A stretch of DNA of 64,000 nucleotides from Streptomyces sp. SAI-127 (GCF_029894425.1 NZ_JARXYJ010000001.1:6902501-6966500), one strand, 5' to 3'; counted from the stretch's first letter, positions 27,153 through 36,056 are shown. Notes: a model not told the origin generated them from the letters alone. Program-made: numbers and translations.

Positions 27153-28211
27153 ATGACTCAGACACCCACAGGTCACAGCCCCGCGCAGGGGCAGGCGAGA
27201 GCACAGTTCACGGTCCCCGCCCAGCACCCCATGGTCACGGTCCTGGGATCCGGCGACTCCCTCCTGCGCGTGATCGAGAAGGCCTTCCCGGCGGCCGACA
27301 TCCATGTCCGGGGCAACGAGATCAGCGCGACAGGCGAGGCGGCGGACGTCGCCCTCGTCCAGCGCCTGTTCGACGAGATGATGCTGGTGCTCCGCACCGG
27401 ACAGCCGATGACGGAGGACGCAGTGGAACGCTCGATCGCCATGCTGCGAGCGAGCGAGAACGGGACGAGCGACGGCCAGGAGACCCCGGCCGAAGTGCTC
27501 ACACAGAACATCCTGTCCTCGCGCGGCCGCACCATCCGCCCCAAGACCCTCAACCAGAAGCGGTACGTCGACGCGATCGACAAGCACACGATCGTCTTCG
27601 GCATCGGCCCCGCCGGTACCGGCAAGACCTACCTCGCCATGGCCAAGGCGGTGCAGGCCCTGCAGTCCAAGCAGGTCAACCGCATCATCCTGACCCGCCC
27701 CGCGGTCGAGGCGGGAGAGCGGCTGGGCTTCCTGCCCGGCACCCTCTACGAGAAGATCGACCCGTACCTGCGCCCGCTGTACGACGCCCTGCACGACATG
27801 CTGGACCCGGACTCGATCCCGAAGCTGATGGCTTCGGGGACGATCGAGGTGGCGCCGCTGGCGTACATGAGGGGTCGCACTTTGAATGACGCCTTCATCA
27901 TCCTGGACGAGGCCCAGAACACGAGCCCCGAGCAGATGAAGATGTTCCTCACCCGCCTCGGCTTCGACTCGAAGATCGTGATCACGGGTGACGTGACGCA
28001 GGTCGACCTGCCCAACGGCACCAAGTCGGGTCTGCGCCAGGTCCAGGACATCCTGGAGGGACTCGACGACGTGCACTTCTCCCGCCTGTCGTCCCAGGAC
28101 GTCGTACGGCACAAGCTGGTCGGCCGTATCGTCGACGCGTACGAGAAGTACGACAACGAGAACGGTACGGAGAACGGCACCCACAAGGGCGGCCGGAACA
28201 AGCGGAAGTAG
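27153..28211 (+). CDS. phoH: PhoH family ATPase
   Basis: 352 residues. An N-terminal KH-like/Rossmann segment ([31 protein letters not shown]) precedes the P-loop ATPase with Walker A GPAGTGKT (152-159), [16 protein letters not shown] and Walker [10 protein letters not shown] (about 248-256). PhoH (YbeZ) proteins are thought to act with YbeY in RNA metabolism, and ybeY follows 13 bp later as in most bacteria. A GAGGAGGAA lies 25 nt before the ATG, so the start is set by homology. Confidence 0.95.
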   Translation: MTQTPTGHSPAQGQARAQFTVPAQHPMVTVLGSGDSLLRVIEKAFPAADIHVRGNEISATGEAADVALVQRLFDEMMLVLRTGQPMTEDAVERSIAMLRASENGTSDGQETPAEVLTQNILSSRGRTIRPKTLNQKRYVDAIDKHTIVFGIGPAGTGKTYLAMAKAVQALQSKQVNRIILTRPAVEAGERLGFLPGTLYEKIDPYLRPLYDALHDMLDPDSIPKLMASGTIEVAPLAYMRGRTLNDAFIILDEAQNTSPEQMKMFLTRLGFDSKIVITGDVTQVDLPNGTKSGLRQVQDILEGLDDVHFSRLSSQDVVRHKLVGRIVDAYEKYDNENGTENGTHKGGRNKRK

Positions 28212-28224
28212 ACAAGCCAGCACC

Positions 28225-28722
28225 ATGTCGATCGACGTCAACAACGAGTCCGGAACCGAGGTCGACGAGCAGGCGATCCTCGACATCGCCCGCTACGCGC
28301 TCGCACGGATGCGCATCCACCCGCTCTCCGAGCTCTCGGTGATCGTCGTGGACACCGACGCCATGGAGCAGCTGCACATCCAGTGGATGGACCTGCCGGG
28401 GCCCACCGACGTCATGTCCTTCCCGATGGACGAGCTCAGGCCGCCGAGCAAGGACGACGACGAACCCCCGCAGGGCCTCCTCGGCGACATCGTGCTGTGT
28501 CCCGAGGTCGCCAAGCGGCAGGGCGAGGAGGCCGAGACGCAGCACTCCATGGACGAGGAGCTCCAACTCCTCACCGTCCACGGCGTGCTGCACCTCCTCG
28601 GGTACGACCACGAGGAGCCGGACGAGAAGGCCGAGATGTTCGGCCTGCAGGCGGCCATCGTGGACGGGTGGCGGCAGGAGAAGGGGCTCACCGGCCCGTC
28701 CCCCGCGCCGACCGTCTCATGA
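28225..28722 (+). CDS. ybeY: Endoribonuclease YbeY
   Basis: 165 residues with the zinc motif [11 protein letters not shown], the three histidines being about 119, 123 and 129. [11 protein letters not shown] is the conserved N-terminal half signature. YbeY is a single-strand endoribonuclease in 16S rRNA 3' maturation and ribosome quality control. It overlaps the next gene by ATGA. Confidence 0.96.
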   Translation: MSIDVNNESGTEVDEQAILDIARYALARMRIHPLSELSVIVVDTDAMEQLHIQWMDLPGPTDVMSFPMDELRPPSKDDDEPPQGLLGDIVLCPEVAKRQGEEAETQHSMDEELQLLTVHGVLHLLGYDHEEPDEKAEMFGLQAAIVDGWRQEKGLTGPSPAPTVS

Positions 28723-30035
28723 GCCTGCCCCTCGTCTCCGGCGCGATCGCCCTGGTCGTCGTCGCCTGGCTCGCCGCCTGCGCGGAGGCGGGCCTCGCGC
28801 GCGTCTCCAGCTTCCGCGCCGAGGAAGCCGTACGCAACGGCCGCCGCGGCAGCGCCAAGCTCGCCCAGATCGCCGCCGACCCGACCCGCTATCTCAACGT
28901 GGCGCTGCTGGTGCGCGTCGCGTGCGAGATGGCGGCGGCCGCTCTGGTCACCTACGCCTGTCTCCAGGAGTTCCCGGGCACCACCCGCGCCCTGCTGGTC
29001 GCGATCGGGGTCATGGTGCTCGTGTCGTACGTCGCCGTCGGCGTCTCCCCGCGCACCATCGGGCGTCAGCACCCGCTCAACACGGCGACCGCGGCGGCGT
29101 ACATCCTGCTCCCGCTGGCCCGGATCATGGGGCCGATCCCGTCGTTGCTGATTCTCATCGGCAACGCGCTCACCCCCGGCAAGGGCTTCCGCCGCGGCCC
29201 GTTCGCCTCCGAGGCGGAGCTGCGCGCGCTGGTCGACCTCGCCGAGAAGGAGTCGCTGATCGAGGACGAGGAGCGCCGGATGGTGCACTCGGTCTTCGAG
29301 CTGGGCGACACGCTGGTGCGGGAGGTCATGGTCCCGCGGACCGATCTCGTCGTCATCGAGCGCTACAAGACCATCCGCCAGGCGCTGACCCTCGCTCTGC
29401 GCTCGGGCTTCTCGCGTATCCCCGTGTCCGGGGAGAGCGAGGACGACATCGTCGGGATCGTGTATCTGAAGGACCTGGTCCGCAAGACACACATCAGCCG
29501 GGACGCCGAGTCCGAGCTGGTGTCCACCGCCATGCGGCCCGCGGCCTTCGTGCCCGACACCAAGAACGCCGGCGACCTGCTGCGCGAGATGCAGCAGGAC
29601 CGCAACCACGTCGCCGTCGTCATCGACGAGTACGGCGGCACGGCCGGCATCGTCACCATCGAGGACATCCTCGAGGAGATCGTCGGCGAGATCACCGACG
29701 AGTACGACCGCGAGCTGCCGCCGGTGGAGGATCTCGGCGACGACCGCCACCGGGTCACCGCCCGCCTCGACATCACCGACCTGGGCGAGCTGTACGGGCT
29801 CGACGAGTACGACGACGAGGACGTGGAGACCGTCGGGGGGCTCCTGGCGAAGGCGCTGGGCCGTGTGCCCATCGCCGGGGCCTCCGCCCTCGTCGAACTT
29901 CCGGACGGCCGGGAACTCCGCCTGACCGCGGAGGCCGCGGCCGGACGTCGGAACAAGATCGTGACGGTTCTGGTGGAGCCGGTGGGCGCGGCCGGAGCGG
30001 CCGGAGCGGCCGAAGAGGAGAAGGAGTCCGAGTGA
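28719..30035 (+). CDS. CNNM/hemolysin C family protein with CBS pair
   Basis: 438 residues: an N-terminal DUF21 membrane domain with four helices (residues about 1-150), then two CBS domains ([21 protein letters not shown] and [16 protein letters not shown], with [23 protein letters not shown]) and a C-terminal CorC/HlyC transporter-associated domain. The family is linked to Mg2+/Co2+ export. The true start is the ATG overlapping the ybeY stop. The gene order ybeZ-ybeY-corC is conserved widely. Confidence 0.93.
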   Translation: MSLPLVSGAIALVVVAWLAACAEAGLARVSSFRAEEAVRNGRRGSAKLAQIAADPTRYLNVALLVRVACEMAAAALVTYACLQEFPGTTRALLVAIGVMVLVSYVAVGVSPRTIGRQHPLNTATAAAYILLPLARIMGPIPSLLILIGNALTPGKGFRRGPFASEAELRALVDLAEKESLIEDEERRMVHSVFELGDTLVREVMVPRTDLVVIERYKTIRQALTLALRSGFSRIPVSGESEDDIVGIVYLKDLVRKTHISRDAESELVSTAMRPAAFVPDTKNAGDLLREMQQDRNHVAVVIDEYGGTAGIVTIEDILEEIVGEITDEYDRELPPVEDLGDDRHRVTARLDITDLGELYGLDEYDDEDVETVGGLLAKALGRVPIAGASALVELPDGRELRLTAEAAAGRRNKIVTVLVEPVGAAGAAGAAEEEKESE

Positions 30036-30391
30036 CCCCTCAGGAACTGCGCGCCCTCTGCCTCTCCTTCAACGAGGTGGTGGAGGACTTCCCGTTCAAC
30101 CCCGAGACCTCGGTCTTCAAGGTGCTGGGCAAGCTCTTCGCCCTGACGAACCTGGACGCGCGGCCCCTGAAGGTCAACCTCAAGTGCGACCCGGAGGACG
30201 CGATCCGGCTGCGTACCGACCATCCCGGGCTGATCGCCCCCGGGTACCACATGAACAAGCGCCACTGGAACACCGTCACCGTCGACGGCGAACTCCCGGA
30301 CCGTCTGGTCCGGGAGCTCGTCGAGGACTCGTACGACCTGGTGGTGGCGGGACTTCCGCGGGCGGAGCGGCTGAGGCTCGACCGGGCGTGA
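30032..30391 (+). CDS. MmcQ/YjbR family protein
   Basis: 119 residues matching the YjbR fold: ETSVFKVLGKLFALTNLD, VNLKCDPEDAIRLRTDHPGLIAPGYHMNKRHWNTVTVDG, ending with DLVVAGLPRAERLRL. YjbR proteins share the CyaY fold and are assumed to bind DNA, but their function is unproven. GTG start in GTGA overlap with the CNNM gene, so translationally coupled. It is the last gene of the phoH operon. Confidence 0.9.
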   Translation: MTPQELRALCLSFNEVVEDFPFNPETSVFKVLGKLFALTNLDARPLKVNLKCDPEDAIRLRTDHPGLIAPGYHMNKRHWNTVTVDGELPDRLVRELVEDSYDLVVAGLPRAERLRLDRA

Positions 30392-30457
30392 ACGGTCTCA
30401 GGATGGCGGCTTGCAGCGCTCGCCAAGGCCCGGAAGGCGCGGCAGAATGAATAGTTC

Positions 30458-30572
30458 AGCGGTCCTCGACAGGCCCCACTCCGTGTAGGCCGACCAAGCG
30501 CACTCGGAGTGGAACCTGCTTCCTGCGGCGACCGCTTTACGTGACCCCGGCTCTTTTCAGTCGGGGTCACGT
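30458..30572 (+). ncRNA. Candidate structured small RNA with its own terminator
   Basis: Nested complementary segments suggest a folded RNA. AGCGGTC (30458-30464) pairs with GACCGCT (30530-30536). Inside, CAGG (30470-30473) pairs with CCTG (30515-30518), and CCACTCCG (30476-30483) pairs with CGGAGTGG (30505-30512), separated only by a 2x2 internal loop. Three bases after the outer stem comes the perfect 11-bp hairpin 30539-30572. No protein-coding frame is convincing here. The strand is inferred from the slightly more T-rich tail on +. It could instead be a 3' UTR structure of the YjbR mRNA. Confidence 0.45.
30539..30572. terminator. Bidirectional terminator hairpin
   Basis: ACGTGACCCCG (30539-30549) and CGGGGTCACGT (30562-30572) form an 11-bp perfect stem around a 12-nt loop containing TTTT. 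It ends 4 bp from the stop of the minus-strand small gene and follows the YjbR gene and the candidate RNA, so it can stop transcription from both sides. Confidence 0.85.
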
Positions 30573-30576
30573 TCTG

Positions 30577-30699
30577 TCACACGTGGCGGAATACCTCTTC
30601 GACGATCTCTTGGATCAGGACGATGAGGGTGATCCACGGGATGGCTGTCGCCACCCGTTCGTGCCATGTGCTGCGGCGCCCGTCCGGCTCTGTGGCCAT
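30577..30699 (-). CDS. Hidden 40-residue small protein
   Basis: An ATG at 30699 preceded by a strong GGAAGGAGGAA ribosome site opens a 40-codon frame that stops at 30577, 4 bp before a strong terminator. The product begins MATEPDGRRSTWHERVATAI and continues with a hydrophobic IPWITLIVLIQEIVEEVF helix, amphipathic towards the end. That looks like a small membrane-associated peptide. I do not recognise a family. The combination of ribosome site, GC-rich third positions and terminator makes it a credible gene despite its size. Confidence 0.7.
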   Translation of the reverse strand: MATEPDGRRSTWHERVATAIPWITLIVLIQEIVEEVFRHV

Positions 30700-31132
30700 G
30701 GGGCCGTTCCTCCTTCCCGGTGGTTCCACACCTGTTGTGGATACCGCGGCAATCCACAGACGTTGGTGTCACGGAGGGAAGGCATCGGGTCGAGGCCGGG
30801 CCGGCGTCAACATGGGCTCCGCGTGGCTAACCTCCCCGAAAGAGACGAGAGTTGACGGTTCTGCAGGCCGACAGCGCGCCTAGAAGCCAGCGTAGCCCGC
30901 GTAGAGTCGGGTGAACAGTCCCTATCTGCTTGACCGCAACACGGCGCGTCCTGTCCGGGAGTCCGCTAACAGCTATATAGCATCCCGGGAGTTTGCGCGC
31001 TGCGGATTCGCCCTTCACCTGGGATGATCAATATGGCGCATTGAGTGAGTCCTCGGTTGGAGAAGTGTCGATGAGTAACCATCTAATCTGCTATGTTGCA
31101 ACTCGAATGGTCCATTTGGGGGTAGGGTGATC
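30700..31132. promoter_or_regulatory. 433-bp intergenic region with inverted repeats
   Basis: No gene was found between the small minus-strand gene and the XRE regulator. Visible elements are TGTGGAT (30736-30742) facing ATCCACA (30752-30758) across 9 nt, the palindrome GCTATATAGC (30972-30981), and GTTGCAAC (31095-31102) about 30 bp before the regulator start. All three are AT-richer than the surroundings and may be operators for the divergent pair. Confidence 0.4.
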
Positions 31133-32044
31133 ATGAGTGCGCCCAGTGCGGCACTCCAGCGGCTGCGACTTCGTACGGAACTCCGCAAGGCGCGGACCAA
31201 GGCCGGCCTGACGCAGCGCCAGGTTGCGGCGAAGATGGAGTGGAGCTCGTCCAAGCTGATCCGGATCGAGGCGGGCGAGGTCGGAATCTCGGTCAACGAC
31301 CTCCGGCCGCTGCTCGCCGCCTACGGCATCACCGAGTCCCGCAGGGTCGAGCCACTCCTCGATCTCGCCAGGAACAGTCGGAAGATGCCGTTCTCGGAGT
31401 ACCGGGATCTCTTCGGCAAGGAGTTCCTGCAGTACCTGGCGTTCGAGTCGTCGGCGTCGATCATCCGACAGTTCAACTCCCTTCAACTGCCCGGCCTGCT
31501 GCAGACGGAGGAGTACGGGCGCGCCATCATGCGCTCCTACAGCACCAGCGTGGCGGAAGAGACTCTCGACCGGTACATCGAGGCACGGCTCCTGCGCCAG
31601 GAACTCCTGATGTCCGACGAGGGCTCGCAGTTGTTCTTCATCCTCGACGAGTCGGTGGTCCGTCGGCAGGTGGGCGGCCGTGGAGTGATGCGCGCCCAGT
31701 TGGAGCGTTTGGCGGAGCTTGCCGTCCGGCCGCGGATCAGCGTCCTGATCCTGCCGTTCAGCGCCGGAGCGCATGCCGGTATGCAAGGACCCTTCACCCA
31801 CTTCGAGTTCGAGACCGACGAGATGCCGGACTCGATGTATGTGGAGAACCCCCGAGGCGACTCCTATACCAGCAGTGATCCCGAGGAGACCGGCCGCTAT
31901 CTGGAGCGGTTCTGGGACTTGGAGGATCTGTGCATCAAAGAAGGCGTGCCCGATCTGCTGCGCCGGATGGCGGGACGGCTGGAGGAGGGCAGCGACGACC
32001 TGGCGGCGCTGCTCGGCCAGGCGGACAGCGCACAGAACCAGTAA
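31133..32044 (+). CDS. XRE family regulator with DUF5753 (Scr1-like)
   Basis: 303 residues. The N-terminal helix-turn-helix is RKARTKAGLTQRQVAAKMEWSSSKLIRIEAGEVGISVNDLRPLL (about residues 17-60). The rest is the DUF5753 effector domain (LPGLLQTEEYGRAIM, ILDESVVRRQVGG, ISVLILPFSAGAHAGMQGPF, VYVENPRGD-like VENPRGD). The immediately downstream DUF397 gene is its usual partner. Such pairs occur in many paralogues in streptomycetes and influence development and antibiotic production. ATG 31133 is preferred; GTG 31127 is in frame and possible. Confidence 0.92.
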   Translation: MSAPSAALQRLRLRTELRKARTKAGLTQRQVAAKMEWSSSKLIRIEAGEVGISVNDLRPLLAAYGITESRRVEPLLDLARNSRKMPFSEYRDLFGKEFLQYLAFESSASIIRQFNSLQLPGLLQTEEYGRAIMRSYSTSVAEETLDRYIEARLLRQELLMSDEGSQLFFILDESVVRRQVGGRGVMRAQLERLAELAVRPRISVLILPFSAGAHAGMQGPFTHFEFETDEMPDSMYVENPRGDSYTSSDPEETGRYLERFWDLEDLCIKEGVPDLLRRMAGRLEEGSDDLAALLGQADSAQNQ

Positions 32045-32154
32045 CTCCACTTGTCGGCACGGATGTTGGCGGGAAACTTCTCATCCGTATTCGTATGAGC
32101 CACCGCTATTCTGGAAGAGGTGCTGCGTGTCCACACCCAGGTTGGAGGGACAGC

Positions 32155-32361
32155 GTGGGTGGCTCATGGTCGTGGCGCAAGAGCAGGGCGAGTGGGCAGC
32201 CCAACCAGGATTGCGTCGAGGTCGCCTGGACGGGTGAGTCGGTGCTGGTCCGCGACTCCAACGCCCGCCCGGGCCCCGTCCTCGCCTTCACTCCCGCCGC
32301 CTGGCAGCACTTCCTGAACACGCTGACGTCCCCGCGGGACGAGCCCGAGGCCCGCCCCTGA
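32155..32361 (+). CDS. DUF397 domain protein
   Basis: 68 residues made of one DUF397 domain: WRKSRASGQPNQDCVEVAW, VLVRDSNARPGPVLAFTPAAWQHFL. GTG start at 32155 with GGAGGGA 5 nt upstream; a longer upstream reading is not needed. DUF397 proteins are encoded next to DUF5753 regulators and are thought to act as small partners, possibly antagonists, of them. An aspartate replaces one of the usual residues before CVEVA, without obvious consequence. Confidence 0.9.
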   Translation: MGGSWSWRKSRASGQPNQDCVEVAWTGESVLVRDSNARPGPVLAFTPAAWQHFLNTLTSPRDEPEARP

Positions 32362-32395
32362 GTCCAGGAGGCGGGCCTGTCGCTGTCACCGGCTC

Positions 32396-33799
32396 TCAAG
32401 TACGGCTGGTGCGCAGGCCCAGGCCGATCAGCACCGCGGCTGCCAGGACGATCACCGTGTCCAGGGCGAGGACCGTGTGGACGCCGGAGAGCAGGTCGTC
32501 CGAGGTGGTGGCGAGGACGCCCAGCAGCGGGATGCCCACGGTGATGCCGACCTGCTGGGTGGAGGTGACCAGTCCGGTGGCCAGGCCCTGCTCCTCGTCG
32601 GGGACACCGGAGGTCACGGTGATGCCGTACGAGATGATCGCGCCGAGGTGGCACATGCTGGCCAGGGAGACGGCGGCGGTGGCGAGCCAGACGGACCAGC
32701 TCCCGGTGCCCAGACCCAGGAGGGCGGCGATCAGGGCGCCCTGGCCGGCGAGCGAGCCGACCAGTGTGCGGCGCGGGCCGAAGCGGCCGATGACCCTGGG
32801 GGCGTAGGTGCCGGCGACCGCCGACAGGACGCCCTGGACGCCGAAGACCAGGCCGGTCTCGAAGGCCGACAGGTGCAGGACCTCCTGGAGGTAGAGGGTC
32901 AGCACGAAGACCACGGTCGACATCATCGAGAAGGTGACCAGGCCGCCGATGTTGCCCCACGCCACCGTGCGGCGGCGCAGCATGGGGAGGGACACCAGGG
33001 GTGCTTCGGTACGGGACTCGATCGTCACGAAGGCGGCCAGGAGCAGGACGCCCGCGACCAGGGTGGTGAGGACGTCGGTGCGGGCGAAGCCGTGGTCGGC
33101 GGCCGTCGAGAGGGCGTAGATCAGGGAGAGCAGGCCACCGGTGACCGTGATCGCGCCCGGTACGTCGAGGCGGGGGCGGTCAGGGGTGCGGGACTCGGGG
33201 AGCAGGCCGGGGGCCAGCGGGAGCACGATCAGGGCGAACAGGGAGAGCAGGCCCATCGTGGAGCGCCAGCCGAAGGCGTCGGTGAGGGTGCCGCCGGCCA
33301 CCATCCCGACGGTGAAGCCGAGCGAGAGCAGGGTGCCGGAGATGCCCAGGGCGCGGTCGCGGGCGGGGCCCTCGGGGAAGGTCGTGGTCAGCAGGGACAT
33401 GCCGGTCGGCACGATCGCCGCCGCGCCGAGGCCCTGCAGGGCTCGTCCGGCGAGGAAGGACGCCGGGTCCCAGGCGAAGGTCGCCAGCAGGGAGGCGGCG
33501 CCGAACAGGGCGAGGCCCACGAGGAAGAGTTTTCTCCGGCCGTACAGGTCGCCGATCCGGCCGAACAGGAGCAGGAAGCCGCCGGACGGCAGCGCGAACG
33601 CCGTGACCGCCCACTGCAGGGCGGAGGTGCTCATGCCGAGGTCCGCGCCGAGGACGGGCAGGGCGACGTTCAGGACGGAGAAGTCCAGCGCGACCATGAA
33701 CTGGGCGGCGCACAGGACGAACAGGACGAGCTTGTCGCGCGTCGACAGCCGGGGGGTGTCGAGCGAATCGGGGACGGGCTTTGTGGTGTCGATCGCCAT
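32396..33799 (-). CDS. MFS drug exporter, DHA2 (14-TMS) type
   Basis: 467 residues with about 14 membrane segments. FMVALDFSVLNVALPVLGADLGMSTSALQWAVTAFALP is the DHA2 motif region and FGRIGDLYGRRK is MFS motif A. It is divergent from an MmyB-type regulator across a 92-bp spacer with a near-perfect operator. This arrangement is typical of a regulated drug or metabolite exporter. The start at 33799 is the methionine of MAIDTTKPVP; upstream in-frame sequence runs into the operator. Confidence 0.92.
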   Translation of the reverse strand: MAIDTTKPVPDSLDTPRLSTRDKLVLFVLCAAQFMVALDFSVLNVALPVLGADLGMSTSALQWAVTAFALPSGGFLLLFGRIGDLYGRRKLFLVGLALFGAASLLATFAWDPASFLAGRALQGLGAAAIVPTGMSLLTTTFPEGPARDRALGISGTLLSLGFTVGMVAGGTLTDAFGWRSTMGLLSLFALIVLPLAPGLLPESRTPDRPRLDVPGAITVTGGLLSLIYALSTAADHGFARTDVLTTLVAGVLLLAAFVTIESRTEAPLVSLPMLRRRTVAWGNIGGLVTFSMMSTVVFVLTLYLQEVLHLSAFETGLVFGVQGVLSAVAGTYAPRVIGRFGPRRTLVGSLAGQGALIAALLGLGTGSWSVWLATAAVSLASMCHLGAIISYGITVTSGVPDEEQGLATGLVTSTQQVGITVGIPLLGVLATTSDDLLSGVHTVLALDTVIVLAAAVLIGLGLRTSRT

Positions 33800-33849
33800 G
33801 GGCAAGAGCCTGCGCGCGTCGGAATAGCCGTGGGGAGCGGCAAGTTGTG

Positions 33850-33868
33850 CTGGTGGTGGCACCACCAG
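33850..33868. promoter_or_regulatory. Palindromic operator between MFS exporter and XRE regulator
   Basis: CTGGTGGTG (33850-33858), central G, CACCACCAG (33860-33868) is a perfect 9-bp inverted repeat with a one-base centre. GTTGTG before and GCAACAAC after extend the symmetry imperfectly. It lies in the 92-bp divergent spacer, 51 bp from the exporter start and 23 bp from the regulator start, ideal for joint repression. Confidence 0.75.
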
Positions 33869-33891
33869 GCAACAACGAGGGGGATGCGTTC

Positions 33892-34761
33892 GTGCCCGAG
33901 GTCGTACCCAAGAGTGAGCGGCATCGTGAGCTGCGCGAGTTCCTGATGAGCCGGCGGGCCCGGGTCTCGCCCACCGACGCCGGGTTGCCGGACGGCGGGG
34001 CGCGGCGGCGCACGCCCGGGCTGCGGCGTGAGGAGGTCGCGGTGCTCGCCGGGGTGGGTGCCTCCTGGTACCAGTGGCTGGAGCAGGGGCGGGACATCTC
34101 CGTCTCCCCGCAGGTCCTCGACTCCGTCGGCCGGGTGCTGCGGCTGAGCAACGCCGAGCGGCGGCATCTGTACGTCCTCGCCGGGCTGAACCCGCCCGCG
34201 CCCGAACCGGCCGCGGACCACGGCTGTGAGGGGTTGCGGCGGCTGATCGACGCGTGGATGCCGTATCCGGCGCACATCATGGACGCGTACTACAACTGCG
34301 TGCTGTACAACGAGGCCGCGGGCTGGGTGCTCGGTATGCGGCCGGAGAACACCCAGAACTGTCTCGTCGACTTCTTCACCGACCCGCTGTACCGGTCGCG
34401 ATCGCACAGCTGGGAACAGAACGCGCGCACGGTCGTCGCCCAGTTCCGGGCGGCCGCCTCGGCGCGGCCGGACGACGACGGGTTTCAGGACGTGCTGGCC
34501 CGGGTGCGGTCGGCGAGCGCCGAGTTCACCGAGCTGTGGGAGCGGCGGGACATCGAGGATGCCGGAGTGATCCGCAAGGAGCTCGACCATCCGCTGGTCG
34601 GGCTGCTGTGCGTGGAGTCCACGGCGATGCGGGTGCCGGCCCGACCCGACCTCACGGTCGTGCTGCACACCCCCCTGGACGAGGCCCACACCGCGGCCAA
34701 ACTGGAGTGGCTGGCCTCACCGGAGGGGCGACGGGGGGCGATGTATCCCGTGGCGGGGTGA
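33892..34761 (+). CDS. XRE family regulator, MmyB-like ligand-binding type
   Basis: 289 residues: RRTPGLRREEVAVLAGVGASWYQWLEQGRDISVSPQVLDSVGRVL is the HTH of the MmyB group, and WMPYPAHIMDAYYNCVLYNEAAGWVLG begins the C-terminal ligand-binding domain. It probably represses the divergent exporter through the 19-bp operator. GTG 33892 with GAGGGGG 8 nt upstream is chosen. Its last codons, encoding AMYPVAG, contain a phrase that recurs in the tandem repeat downstream. Confidence 0.9.
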   Translation: MPEVVPKSERHRELREFLMSRRARVSPTDAGLPDGGARRRTPGLRREEVAVLAGVGASWYQWLEQGRDISVSPQVLDSVGRVLRLSNAERRHLYVLAGLNPPAPEPAADHGCEGLRRLIDAWMPYPAHIMDAYYNCVLYNEAAGWVLGMRPENTQNCLVDFFTDPLYRSRSHSWEQNARTVVAQFRAAASARPDDDGFQDVLARVRSASAEFTELWERRDIEDAGVIRKELDHPLVGLLCVESTAMRVPARPDLTVVLHTPLDEAHTAAKLEWLASPEGRRGAMYPVAG

Positions 34762-35560
34762 GGTGTCCGGTGGCGTTGGGCTGCTGTGTGGCGGGTGGCG
34801 GGTGGCGGGTGCGTGGTGGGTCGGTGCTCTGGGTGGCGGTGTGTTTCGCGGTGGGTGGCGGACCGGTGGTTGGGAGTGCTCCTGGCGGCTGGTGGGCCTC
34901 CGTGGCGGGGATGCACTCCCTGGCGGGGTGACGTGGCCGACGGCGGGCGGGTCGGTGCTGTGGGTGGGGTGACGTCTCCGTGGTGGCGGTGTGTTTCGCG
35001 GTGGGTGGCGGACCGGTGGTTGGGAGTGCTCGTGGCGGCTGGTGGGCCTCCGTGGCGGGGGATGTAATCCGTGGCGGGGTGGCGTGGCCGACGGCGGGCG
35101 GGTCGGTGCTGTGGGTGGGGTGACGTCTCCGTGGTGGCGGTGTGTTTCGCGGTGGGTGGCGGAGCGGTGGTTGGGAAGTGCTCGTGGCGGCTGGTGGGCC
35201 TCCGTGGCGGGGGATGTACTCCCTGGCGAGGTGGCGTGTCCGGGGGCGGTGGCGTCTGCGTGGGCGGGTCGGTGCTCTGGGCGGGGGCGTTTCTCGTGGC
35301 GAGCGGTGTGACTCGTGGTGAGTGACGAGCCGGTGATGGGGAGTGCTTCTGGTGGCCGATGGGTCTCCGTGCGGACGTTGTTCCCTGTGGCGAAGTGACG
35401 TGTCCGGTGACGGCGGCGCTTTCGGGCCGGTGGCGTCTCCAGGGGCGGCCGGTTCGCATGGGCGACGGACTGGAGACGGGGAGTGCTCCGGCGGCCGGTG
35501 GGCCCCGTGGCGGGCGATGTACCCCGTGGCGGGTGGTGTCGTCCCCGGCCGTGGGTGACG
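34738..35560 (+). repeat. G-rich tandem repeat, ~150-bp units
   Basis: The segment starting GTGTTTCGCGGTGGGTGGCG occurs at 34841, 34991 and 35142, with periods of 150 and 151 bp. The first two full units are nearly identical. The marker GGGAGTGCT recurs at about 34872, 35022, 35172 (with a one-base insertion), 35338 and 35478, so about five units exist, the last two diverged. The phrase at the 3' end of the upstream regulator gene (34738-34761) recurs in each unit. The + strand is strongly G-rich and C-poor, and GGG runs at about 34793-34820 could form a G-quadruplex. No frame is coding-like. Confidence 0.9.
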
Positions 35561-35641
35561 GCCCGTGGCAGGTGGTGGCCCGGGGATGGTGGGCGTACCC
35601 CGTGGCCTCGACCGGGTGGGAGCGCTTCGTATGCTCCTGTC

Positions 35642-35995
35642 ATGACCGACAACAGTGCGCTTGACCCCGAGGACCGCAAGATCGTCACCCTGGCTCGTTC
35701 GGCTCGGGCTCGTAACGGGGTGCCCGAGGGGGCGGCCGTACGGGACGACACCGGGCGGACGTATGTCGCCGGGACGGTGGCTCTTCCCTCGTTGCGGTTG
35801 AGTGCTTTGCAGACGGCGGTGGCGATGGCCGTGGCGTCGGGGGCGAAGTCCCTGGAGGCGGCGGCCGTGGTGACGGACGCCGAATCGGCCTCCGACGAGG
35901 ACCGGGCCGCCGTACGGGATCTGGGCGGGCCGCAGACCCCGGTGCTGGTGGCAGGGGCCGACGGCACCGTACGGAGCACCGTGACCGCAGGCTGA
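35642..35995 (+). CDS. Cytidine-deaminase-like protein lacking zinc ligands
   Basis: 117 residues with the cytidine deaminase outline: IVTLARSARARNGVPEGAAVRDDTGRTYVAGTVA, then a helix LRLSALQTAVAMAVASG where a true enzyme has HAE, and GGPQTPVLVAGADG where the PCxxC motif should be. No histidine or cysteine remains to bind zinc, so the catalytic activity must be lost. Annotated homologues near era are usually called cytidine deaminase; the sequence argues for a structural or regulatory remnant. ATG 35642 is chosen because the fold begins just after it. Confidence 0.75.
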   Translation: MTDNSALDPEDRKIVTLARSARARNGVPEGAAVRDDTGRTYVAGTVALPSLRLSALQTAVAMAVASGAKSLEAAAVVTDAESASDEDRAAVRDLGGPQTPVLVAGADGTVRSTVTAG

Positions 35996-36013
35996 TACCC
36001 CCGGTAACACTTG

Positions 36014-36056
36014 GCCGGAATTCCGGCTTGCCGTCCCCCGTCCCACGCGCATCAAT
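36014..36056 (+). promoter_or_regulatory. Promoter and palindrome before the surface-protein locus
   Basis: GCCGGAATTCCGGC (36014-36027) is a perfect 14-bp palindrome. TTGCCG (36028-36033) follows, with ATCAAT (36051-36056) after exactly 17 nt. The related inverted repeat CCGGAAATTCCG comes next at 36061-36072. The -35/17/ATCAAT pattern recurs before the next gene at 36739-36767, which supports a shared promoter type. Confidence 0.5.

Noticed and set aside
30392..30457. A sigma-70 promoter for the candidate RNA
   Set aside because: TTGCAG at 30411 and CAGAAT at 30443 are separated by 26 nt, too far; no convincing alternative.
34738..35560. CRISPR array
   Set aside because: Units are ~150 bp and repeated end to end, without short direct repeats and unique spacers, and no cas genes are nearby.
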